Of a stretch of DNA of 5,875 nt, positions 1-5,004 are shown piece after piece (position 1 is the stretch's first letter; each line of letters begins with the position of its first letter). The notes beneath the pieces are model-generated. The model saw nothing but the letters and a program-made list of their open reading frames with translations. It was not told the origin of the DNA and did no database searches. The position numbers and the translations under genes were made by a program. Source of the stretch: Haloarculaceae archaeon (GTDB taxonomy: Archaea > Halobacteriota > Halobacteria > Halobacteriales > Haloarculaceae); contig JAHENN010000221.1 of the NCBI GenBank assembly GCA_018609665.1, positions 1-5,875 of the forward strand. The letters run 5' to 3'.

Positions 1-1
1 C

Positions 2-214
2 CGCGTGCGCGTCGAGACGACGTACCCCGGCGGGCCGCTGGGCGTGACCGCCTTCGACGCCACGACCGGCGAGCGGGTCGACGCCCGCGTCGCCGTCGAC
101 GGTACCGTCGTCGGGTCGACGGACGGCGAGCGGCTCTGGACCGTCGCCCCCCGCGGCCCGGCGAACGTGACGGTCGTCGGCGAGGAGCGGGTCAGCGTCG
201 AGATTGCCGGCTGA
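2..214 (+). CDS. C-terminal end of an unidentified, probably extracytoplasmic protein (5' partial)
   Basis: The frame is open from base 2 and ends at a TGA at 212-214, giving 70 residues of a protein that starts outside the window. The GTG at base 5 could be read as a start, but no promoter or ribosome site can be assessed there and the frame continues to the edge, so I treat it as a fragment. The piece is rich in Val, Thr, Gly and Asp with alternating hydrophobic residues (for example RVDARVAVDGTVVGSTDG), which suggests a small beta-sandwich or PEGA-like repeat of the kind found at the C-termini of haloarchaeal surface proteins. No transmembrane segment is visible in this part. The pilin-like gene begins 42 bp downstream on the same strand with no clear promoter between them, so the two may be co-transcribed. 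I do not recognise the family; the beta-domain reading is inference. Confidence 0.6.
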   Translation, partial: RVRVETTYPGGPLGVTAFDATTGERVDARVAVDGTVVGSTDGERLWTVAPRGPANVTVVGEERVSVEIAG

Positions 215-256
215 CGCCGCCGAACGTTCTTGTCCGAGGCCGCGACCACCGGCCGT

Positions 257-766
257 ATGACCCGTGCCGCCGCGCCGGTCGTCGGGGTCGTCCTGCTCGT
301 CGCCGTGACGGTCGCCTCCGCGGCCGGACTCGGCGTGCTGCTGGCGGTCACCCCGCCGGCGGCCGCCCCCGTGGCGAGCTTCGACTGTACGGCGACGTCG
401 GACGGCGAGATCCGCCTCGTCCACCGCGGCGGAGAGCCGGTTGACCCGGCGAGGCTCCGCGTCCGGATTCGCGTCGACGGGCGGCCGCTGGCCGAACAGC
501 CCCCGGTGCCGTTCTTCGCCGCCCGCGGCTTCGGGAGCGGGCCGACGGGGCCGTTCAACAGCGCCTACTCGGGACGGTGGACGGCCGGCGAGACGGCGTC
601 GCTGCGGGTCGCCTCGACGAACCGGCCGGCGCTCGAGGCCGGGGCGACCGTGGAAGTGCGGCTGTACGCCGGCGATCACCGGGTCGCGGCGCCGGCGACG
701 ACGGTTCAGGCGGCCTCGACGGTCTCGGCCCTCTCCTCGTCGTCGTCGGTCCCTTCCGGCACGTAA
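257..766 (+). CDS. Type IV pilin N-terminal domain protein (archaeal pilin-like)
   Basis: This 169-residue protein opens with MTRAAAPVVGVVLLVAVTV, matching the archaeal type IV pilin N-terminal domain (DUF1628/Pilin_N), whose hallmark is R-A-x-x-P-V-[IV]-G followed by a long hydrophobic helix, here about residues 7-30. Such proteins are exported and anchored by this helix, and some assemble into adhesion pili. The rest is a soluble beta-rich domain with a landmark PTGPFN near residue 97 and a short Ser-rich tail. I chose ATG 257 over an in-frame TTG at 230 because family members without a long leader commonly begin M-x-R-A; with this start the segment before RAAAP is only two residues, so cleavage by a prepilin peptidase is uncertain. 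The TTG start would add nine residues. No TATA box is evident in the 42-bp gap upstream. The last 61 bp overlap the 3' end of the opposite-strand methyltransferase. The specific role (pilus subunit or solitary surface protein) cannot be told. Confidence 0.85.
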   Translation: MTRAAAPVVGVVLLVAVTVASAAGLGVLLAVTPPAAAPVASFDCTATSDGEIRLVHRGGEPVDPARLRVRIRVDGRPLAEQPPVPFFAARGFGSGPTGPFNSAYSGRWTAGETASLRVASTNRPALEAGATVEVRLYAGDHRVAAPATTVQAASTVSALSSSSSVPSGT

Positions 767-1371
767 GCGACGGTGGTGATGGCCCGCGGCGTCCCCGGCG
801 CCCGCTGCTGGATGTGGTGTTCGAACTCCTCGAAGCCGGCCGCGGCGAACATCCGGTCGGCCTCCGTCTCGTCGTAGAACAGCATGATGGCGTCGGCGAG
901 CCGCTGCATGAGCGTCGAGTCGGGGTAGTCCGGGCCGACGACGAGGACGGGACGACCGGGTTTGGTCACCCGGCGGGCCTCCTCGAGGGCGTCGACGGGG
1001 TTGGGCCAGTACTCGATGGAGCCGGACGACCAGTAGGCGTCGAAGCTGTCGTCGGCGAACGGCAGCCGCTCGGCGTCGCCGCGATGGAACCGCACGTTCC
1101 CGCGCTTGCCGAACTTGGCGTAGGCCCGCTCCAGCTGGTGGGCCGACTGGTCCAGCCCCCAGACGTCGTCGGTGTGCTGGAGCAGCCCCTCGGTCGCGAA
1201 GCCGGTGCCGCAGCCGACGTCGAGCACGCGGTCGTCCGGGTCGAGGTCGAGCCACCCGACCGCCCGGTCGCGCATCTCCTCGTTCCAGATGAACGGGTTG
1301 ATGATGTCGTACACCTTCGACAGGTACCTGTAGAAAGTCCGTGCCCGCGATTTGTCCTCGAGGACTCCCAT
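706..1371 (-). CDS. SAM-dependent methyltransferase, probable quinone C-methyltransferase (MenG/UbiE or VTE3-like)
   Basis: This 221-residue class I methyltransferase carries SAM motif I (DVGCGTGF, residues 51-58), the acidic residue at the end of strand 2 that binds the SAM ribose (Asp74 in LDQSAHQL), GDAERLPF (98-105) and SGSIEYWPNP (116-125). The N-terminal FYRYLSKVYDIINP and WNEEMRD, together with DQSxHQL and GSIEYWP, resemble from memory the plant chloroplast MPBQ/MSBQ methyltransferase VTE3, which methylates plastoquinone and tocopherol precursors and is reported to have archaeal relatives. In haloarchaea the likely substrate is a demethylmenaquinone-type ring, so a menG-like role in respiratory quinone synthesis is probable but inferred. 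The ATG at 1369-1371 has a TATA-like TTATGG about 26 nt upstream, fitting a leaderless transcript. The gene diverges from the ATP synthase operon and ends in an acidic tail (DDDEERAETVEAA) whose DNA also encodes the pilin C-terminus. Confidence 0.88.
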   Translation of the reverse strand: MGVLEDKSRARTFYRYLSKVYDIINPFIWNEEMRDRAVGWLDLDPDDRVLDVGCGTGFATEGLLQHTDDVWGLDQSAHQLERAYAKFGKRGNVRFHRGDAERLPFADDSFDAYWSSGSIEYWPNPVDALEEARRVTKPGRPVLVVGPDYPDSTLMQRLADAIMLFYDETEADRMFAAAGFEEFEHHIQQRAPGTPRAITTVAYVPEGTDDDEERAETVEAA

Positions 1372-1383
1372 TGGCGGTCGTTA

Positions 1384-1392
1384 GAACGGTTC
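1384..1392. repeat. GAAC-G-GTTC palindrome near the methyltransferase start
   Basis: This is a perfect 4+4 palindrome with a one-base centre. It lies between the candidate methyltransferase TATA element and its start codon, where a bound protein would block transcription. A second copy with a two-base centre lies at 1425-1434, about 41.5 bp away centre to centre, close to four helical turns. An operator role is inference; such short sites can occur by chance. Confidence 0.25.
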
Positions 1393-1408
1393 GGCCATAA
1401 CTCCCCGG
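1393..1408 (-). promoter_or_regulatory. Candidate promoter of the methyltransferase gene
   Basis: Read on the minus strand this is CCGGGGAGTTATGGCC. The AT-richer TTATGG core (1400 down to 1395) is centred about 26 nt from the ATG, the expected TATA-box distance for the leaderless transcripts common in haloarchaea, and is preceded by purines (GGGGAG) that could serve as the BRE. The match to the haloarchaeal TATA consensus is only moderate. Confidence 0.35.
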
Positions 1409-1424
1409 ATTCGGCGGCGCCGGC

Positions 1425-1434
1425 GAACGGGTTC
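1425..1434. repeat. GAAC-GG-GTTC palindrome upstream of the atpH promoter
   Basis: This is a perfect 4+4 palindrome with a two-base centre, ending 8 bp before the TATA-like element of atpH and partnering the palindrome at 1384-1392. The pair could be a shared operator for the divergent genes. The sequence alone does not prove regulation. Confidence 0.25.
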
Positions 1435-1442
1435 CGCAACTA

Positions 1443-1450
1443 CCAAATAG
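1443..1450 (+). promoter_or_regulatory. Candidate TATA element of the atp operon
   Basis: CCAAATAG is the most AT-rich, TATA-like stretch upstream of atpH and begins 38 bp before its ATG. A start site about 25-27 nt downstream of its centre would fall near 1472-1474, giving a leader of roughly seven to nine bases, consistent with nearly leaderless haloarchaeal mRNAs. The nearby GATATAA at 1472-1478 also looks TATA-like, but would place transcription start inside atpH. Confidence 0.45.
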
Positions 1451-1480
1451 CCTCTTTCCAAAGGTCAGGACGATATAACC

Positions 1481-1813
1481 ATGGCCAGGCCGGAGGTTCT
1501 CGAACGAGTCAAGGAGGCCGAACGCGAGGCCGACGAGATCGTCGCCGAGGCGGAGACGAAGCGGGAAGAGCGGGTCGCCGAGGCCCGCGAGGAGGCCGAC
1601 CGTATCCGCGAGGCGGCCCGCGAGGAGGCCGACGAGCTGGCCGACGAACGGCTCGCCGAGGCCCGCGAGGAGATCGCCGCCGAGCGCGAGGCGATTCTCG
1701 AGGAGGGCCGCCAGGAGCGGGAGGCGCTGGAGGCCCGCGCCGAGGAGCACCGCGAGGAGACCATCGACCACGTCGTCGACCTGTTCACGGAGGCGGTGGA
1801 TGCTCAGACCTAA
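1481..1813 (+). CDS. atpH: A-type ATP synthase subunit H (peripheral stalk)
   Basis: This 110-residue protein is nearly all charged coiled coil (Glu, Arg, Ala), the normal size and composition of archaeal AhaH/AtpH, the chain that pairs with subunit E to form the peripheral stalk holding the catalytic head against the membrane stator. The start MARPEVLERV resembles what I recall of haloarchaeal AtpH, and the end (TIDHVVDLFTEAV) matches the family's short C-terminal helix. An 11-residue period is visible: Ala-Asp/Arg-Glu clusters begin at residues 17, 28, 39, 50 and 61, as expected for the right-handed hendecad coiled coil known from the Thermus EG stalk. It is the first gene of the operon and its last 14 bp overlap atpI. 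The ATG at 1481 is the only reasonable start; there is no good Shine-Dalgarno, although AGGA lies 10 nt upstream. Confidence 0.95.
   Translation: MARPEVLERVKEAEREADEIVAEAETKREERVAEAREEADRIREAAREEADELADERLAEAREEIAAEREAILEEGRQEREALEARAEEHREETIDHVVDLFTEAVDAQT
1789..1793 (+). promoter_or_regulatory. Shine-Dalgarno site of atpI inside atpH
   Basis: GGAGG ends 6 nt before the ATG at 1800 and matches the archaeal 16S anti-Shine-Dalgarno sequence. It supports the start at 1800 over the in-frame ATG at 1818 and suggests that atpI translation is coupled to, or independently loaded within, the end of atpH. It is the clearest ribosome site in this window. Confidence 0.55.
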
Positions 1814-3998
1814 GCGGATGAGCCGGGTCTCGGTGACGGGATCCAAGCGCGTGATGGACGAGGCCATCGAGACGGTCCACGACCTGAACCTGCTGCACGT
1901 CACCGACTACGACGGCTCCTGGGAGGGGTTCGAGCCCGGCGACACTACCGAGGGCGCCGACGACGTCTCCCAGAAGCTCGTCACCGTCCGGGCGCTGGAG
2001 AGCACGCTCGGGGTCGACGCCGACGACGCCGGCCGCGTTCGCATCCTCGAGGACGAGGAACTCGACGCCGAAATTGAGCGGATTCGGACGGATGTCAACG
2101 AACTCGACGACCGCCGTTCGGCGCTGGAGGACGAGCTGCGGGAAATCGACGAACGGGTCGAGGCCGCCCGCCCGTTCGCCGAGCTCGGCATCGACATCGA
2201 CCTGCTGTCGGGGTACGACTCGCTGTCGACGGCCGTCGGCGAGGGCGACGCCGAGGAGCTCCGCGCGGCGCTTGCCGACGCCGACGCCGTCGACGCCTTC
2301 GAGCTGTTCGAGGCCGAGGGGTACGTCGCGATTTTCCTCGCGCCCGTCGTCGACGTCGAGGACATCCTCGTCGGGACGCCGTTCACCGAGTACGAGGTGC
2401 CGACGCTGGACGACAGCGAGGCGACGAGTCCGGAGGCGTACATCGAGGAGCTCCGCTCGCGCCGCGAGGCCGTCGAGTCGGAGCTCCGGACCGTCGAGGA
2501 CGAACTGGAGGAGCTGAAAGGCGAGGTGGCGGACTTCCTCCTGGCCGCCGAGGAGCAGCTGTCCATCGAGGCCGAAAAGCGGCAGGCGCCGCTGCGCTTC
2601 GCGACGACGGACAACGCCTTCCTCGCGGAGGGGTGGATTCCCAGCGAGCGGTTCACCGACCTCGCGGAGGCGCTGCAGTCGTCGGTCGGCGACCACGTCG
2701 AGGTCGAGGAGCTCGAGCGGGCCGACTACCGGGACGGCTCCTTCGGCGGTGGCGGCGAGACCGAGCGGGAGACCCCGGAGCCGGGCGTCGGCGACCCCGT
2801 CGCCGCGGCCGACGGCGCCGGCGAGGAGGTCCGCTCCGACGGCGGCTACGCGACCGACGACCGCCCGATGGGCGACACCGAGCCGCCGGTCGAGCAGGAC
2901 AACCCCTCCGGAATTCGGCCGTTCGAGCTGCTCACGCAGGCGGTCGGCAAGCCGAAGTACACCGAGATCGACCCGACGTTCGTCGTCTTCCTCACCTTCC
3001 CGCTCATGTTCGGCTTCATGATCGGGGACATCGGCTACGGGCTCGTCTACGCCGGCATCGGCTACTACCTGATGCGGAACTTCGACTCCGAGACCTTCGA
3101 CGACCTCGGGAAGATCGCCGCGGCGGCCGGCGTCTCGACGCTCGTCTTCGGCGTCCTCTACGGGGAGTTCTTCGGCCTTCATCTCGACGCGCTGCCGGTC
3201 GTCGAGACCGTCTACGGCCACCCGGTCATCGAGAAGGGACTGGACCCGACCGGCGAGGAGTGGGCCCAGGCGTGGTTCGTCATCACGGCGCTGTTCGGCG
3301 TCTTCCACCTGAACCTCGCGTGGGTCTTCGAGTTCGCCGAGGAGTTCACCTTCCACGGCCTCCGGGCGGCGCTGGAGGAGGTTGGCGGCTGGCTGCTGGC
3401 GCTGAACGGCCTGTGGCTGTTCGTGTTCAGCACCCTCGGCCGGGAGACGAAGCCGGAGCTGCTGTTCGAGGTGTTCAGCGCCGGCGAGGAGGCGGCCTTC
3501 GCGCTCGGCTTCACCGGCTTCTCGCCGGCCGTCGGATACGCTGGCATCGCGATGACGGCGGTCGGTATCGCGCTGCTGGCGCTCGGCCCGACCCACGAAC
3601 TCGTCGAGGTCCACCAGGTGCTGGCGCACGTCCTGTCGTACCTGCGCATCGCGGCGGTGCTGCTCGCGAAGGCGGGGATGGCCTTCGCGGTCAACCTGCT
3701 GTTCTTCGGCGCCTACCAGGACGGCGAGGGGTTCCACTTCCTGCTCACGAAGGCGAAGGCGCCCGCGGAGGCCGAGCTGATGTTCCCGGGGCTGATCCAC
3801 GGCGGCGCCGGCGCGCTGCTGGGCGGAATCGTCGTCCTCATCGTCGGCCACATCGTGGTGATGATCCTCGGCATCACGTCGGCCGGCATCCAGAGCATCC
3901 GGCTGGAGTACTTCGAGTTCTTCTCGAAGTTCTACGAGGCCGGCGGCGACGATTACTCGCCGTTCGGCTACGAGCGGCGGTTCACCGCCGAGGAGTAA
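1800..3998 (+). CDS. atpI: A-type ATP synthase subunit I (membrane stator, a-subunit equivalent)
   Basis: The 732-residue protein is the V/A-type 116-kDa subunit family member that provides the ion half-channels beside the K ring and anchors the E-H stalks. Residues 1 to about 315 form the cytoplasmic arm with coiled coils (for example around 85-125 and 215-245). Residues 316-367 are a Gly/Asp/Glu-rich, probably disordered linker. The membrane part follows, with about eight helices starting near 394, 413, 440, 488, 527, 572, 608 and 664. Family signatures are PFELL (374-378), DPT (391-393) and GFMIGDIGYG (405-414). SYLRIAAVLLAKAG contains Arg616, equivalent to the essential Vph1 Arg735, and IRLEYFEFFSKFYE contains Arg701, equivalent to Vph1 Arg799; these alignments are mine, by eye. 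The start at 1800 is supported by GGAGG and the motif MLRPKRMSRVSVTGSK. The gene overlaps atpH by 14 bp. Confidence 0.96.
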   Translation: MLRPKRMSRVSVTGSKRVMDEAIETVHDLNLLHVTDYDGSWEGFEPGDTTEGADDVSQKLVTVRALESTLGVDADDAGRVRILEDEELDAEIERIRTDVNELDDRRSALEDELREIDERVEAARPFAELGIDIDLLSGYDSLSTAVGEGDAEELRAALADADAVDAFELFEAEGYVAIFLAPVVDVEDILVGTPFTEYEVPTLDDSEATSPEAYIEELRSRREAVESELRTVEDELEELKGEVADFLLAAEEQLSIEAEKRQAPLRFATTDNAFLAEGWIPSERFTDLAEALQSSVGDHVEVEELERADYRDGSFGGGGETERETPEPGVGDPVAAADGAGEEVRSDGGYATDDRPMGDTEPPVEQDNPSGIRPFELLTQAVGKPKYTEIDPTFVVFLTFPLMFGFMIGDIGYGLVYAGIGYYLMRNFDSETFDDLGKIAAAAGVSTLVFGVLYGEFFGLHLDALPVVETVYGHPVIEKGLDPTGEEWAQAWFVITALFGVFHLNLAWVFEFAEEFTFHGLRAALEEVGGWLLALNGLWLFVFSTLGRETKPELLFEVFSAGEEAAFALGFTGFSPAVGYAGIAMTAVGIALLALGPTHELVEVHQVLAHVLSYLRIAAVLLAKAGMAFAVNLLFFGAYQDGEGFHFLLTKAKAPAEAELMFPGLIHGGAGALLGGIVVLIVGHIVVMILGITSAGIQSIRLEYFEFFSKFYEAGGDDYSPFGYERRFTAEE

Positions 3999-4040
3999 CC
4001 CCCCCCGGCGCCCGTCGCCTTCTCGTCGCGGCACGGCTAC

Positions 4041-4058
4041 CCGCCCGTACCGCCCGTA
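4041..4058 (+). repeat. Tandem 9-bp repeat CCGCCCGTA x2 upstream of the atpK promoter
   Basis: Two exact adjacent copies of CCGCCCGTA lie at 4041-4049 and 4050-4058, ending about 31 bp before the TATA box. The position is suitable for an activator or another DNA-binding protein, and a 9-bp period is near one helical turn. It may also be chance in high-GC DNA. Confidence 0.6.
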
Positions 4059-4083
4059 ATCGGCCTCCTCGGTCGTCGTATTT

Positions 4084-4097
4084 GAGAAGTTTTATAG
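4084..4097 (+). promoter_or_regulatory. Internal promoter of atpK (BRE plus TATA box)
   Basis: GAGAAG (4084-4089, purine-rich like a BRE) followed by TTTTATAG (4090-4097) is the best archaeal promoter match in the window and stands out from the GC-rich surroundings. Start-site spacing of about 25-27 nt places initiation near 4118-4121, leaving a leader of roughly 32-36 nt before ATG 4153. It would add transcripts of atpK and downstream genes to those from the operon's first promoter. Confidence 0.68.
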
Positions 4098-4152
4098 CCG
4101 CATGGAGAGCAGTTCGAACCGTCCGAAACGCAGTCAACGGGACCTACAAACT

Positions 4153-4401
4153 ATGATGGAAACACTCGAACTCGCCAGTGTGGTACTGCAGGAAGGTAGC
4201 GGTGGACTCTCGGGGTCGGCCGCCGCCGCCATCGCCGTCGGGCTCGGCGCGCTCGGCACCGGCTACGCCCAGCGCGGCATCGGGTCGGCGGCCATCGGCG
4301 CCGTCGCCGAGGACGACGACATGTTCGTCCCCGGGCTCATCTTCACGGCGCTGCCCGAGACGCTGATTATCATCGCGTTCGTCACCATCTTCCTGGTGTA
4401 A
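4153..4401 (+). CDS. atpK: A-type ATP synthase subunit K (proteolipid ring, c-subunit)
   Basis: The protein has 82 residues and two membrane helices, the size of a single-hairpin proteolipid that assembles into the rotating ion-carrying ring. Helix 1 spans about residues 22-51 (Ala/Gly-rich, ...GIGSAAIGAVAED), a short acidic loop EDDD follows (53-56), and helix 2 spans about 58-82. Helix 2 contains LPET with Glu69, the expected ion-binding carboxylate. I placed the start at ATG 4153, with 4156 (MM pair) equally possible; an in-frame ATG at 4102 would add 17 charged residues but lies before the predicted transcription start and gives an unusual polar extension. The segment before helix 1 (METLELASVVLQEG) could be the mature N-terminus or a short cleaved leader. 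No Shine-Dalgarno is visible. Ion type is probably H+ as in other haloarchaea, but is not proved here. Confidence 0.94.
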   Translation: MMETLELASVVLQEGSGGLSGSAAAAIAVGLGALGTGYAQRGIGSAAIGAVAEDDDMFVPGLIFTALPETLIIIAFVTIFLV

Positions 4402-4422
4402 CGCCCGACCCCACCACCCACT

Positions 4423-5004
4423 ATGAGTCTTGATACGGTCGTAGAGGACATCCGAGAGGAAGCCCGCGCGCGTGCGGAAGAGATACGAACCGACGGCGAG
4501 AGCCGCGCCGACGAAATCGTCGAGGACGCCGAGGCCGACGCCGAGCGCATCCGGGAGGAGGCCCGCGAGGAGGTCGAACGCCGGATCGAGCAGGAGCGCG
4601 AGCAGGAGCTCTCCAGCGCGAAGCTCGAGGCCAAACAGCAGCGGCTCGAGGCGCGCCGGGAGGTGCTCGAGGACGTCCGCGAGGACGTCCGGGACCGCAT
4701 CGCCGCCATCGACGGCGACGAGCGCGAGGAGCTGACCCGGGCGCTGCTGGCGGCCGCCGCCGAGGAGTTCCCCGCCGACGAGACGGTCCGGGTCCACGGC
4801 CGCGCCGACGACGCCGACCTGCTGGAGACGGTCGTCGAGGCGTTCGAGAGGTTCGCGGTCGGCGACCCCGTCGACTGCCTCGGCGGCGTCGTCGTCGAGT
4901 CCGACGAGTCCCGCGTCCGGGTGAACAACACCTTCGACTCGGTGCTCGAGGACGTCTGGGAGGAGAACATGCGCGAAATCACCGCGCGTCTCTTCGAAGA
5001 ATGA
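4423..5004 (+). CDS. atpE: A-type ATP synthase subunit E (peripheral stalk)
   Basis: The 193-residue protein matches archaeal/vacuolar subunit E: a long N-terminal charged helix (about 1-95) that coils with AtpH, then a globular alpha/beta C-terminal domain (about 100-193, including CLGGVVVES and the final VWEENMREITARLFEE) that binds the top of the catalytic head. CLGGVVV followed by a basic/acidic turn and NNTFDSVL is the typical E-subunit C-terminal signature. The coiled coil shows an 11-residue period, with similar clusters at residues 18, 29, 40 and 51, and shares ADEIV and RIREEAREE wording with AtpH. The gene starts 21 bp after atpK without a Shine-Dalgarno site, and its stop codon overlaps the atpC start in ATGA. 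Confidence 0.95.
   Translation: MSLDTVVEDIREEARARAEEIRTDGESRADEIVEDAEADAERIREEAREEVERRIEQEREQELSSAKLEAKQQRLEARREVLEDVREDVRDRIAAIDGDEREELTRALLAAAAEEFPADETVRVHGRADDADLLETVVEAFERFAVGDPVDCLGGVVVESDESRVRVNNTFDSVLEDVWEENMREITARLFEE

Larger units (their letters stand above)
3999..4152 (+). other. atpI-atpK intergenic region with promoter and 5' leader
   Basis: This 154-bp gap is the only sizeable one within the operon. It begins with a run of eight C (3999-4006) and a weak 4-bp stem (4007-4010 with 4016-4019) that is not convincing as a terminator. It then holds a 9-bp tandem repeat, a BRE/TATA element, and about 32-36 nt that would be the leader of an atpK-specific mRNA. An ATG at 4102 opens in frame with atpK, but lies upstream of the predicted transcription start. 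Confidence 0.7.

Noticed and set aside
230..256. TTG start adding nine residues to the pilin-like protein
   Set aside because: No ribosome site supports it and the ATG at 257 gives a typical M-x-R-A start; not fully excluded, because it would supply a longer, Arg-containing leader.
577..1821. A 414-residue plus-strand open frame running through the pilin, methyltransferase and atpH
   Set aside because: It crosses three well-supported genes in the wrong frame or strand and the divergent promoter region; composition is Gly/Arg repeats.
4007..4024. Possible terminator after atpI (GGCG stem, CCCGT loop, CGCC, then TTCTC)
   Set aside because: The stem is only 4 bp and the following tract is not T-rich enough; read-through into atpK is expected in this operon.
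1785..4034. A 749-residue open frame on the minus strand covering atpI
   Set aside because: It is a shadow of atpI created by strong G/C third-position bias; its translation is low-complexity Arg/Leu/Glu/Asp-rich with no motif, while the plus strand encodes a complete AtpI.
4102..4152. N-terminal extension of AtpK from ATG 4102
   Set aside because: This ATG is upstream of the transcription start predicted from the TATA box, and the added 17 residues are polar and unlike the family. It could still be made from read-through operon mRNA.
2633..4156. A 507-residue plus-strand open frame
   Set aside because: Arg/Gly/Pro-rich out-of-frame translation of atpI and the following gap; no family resemblance.
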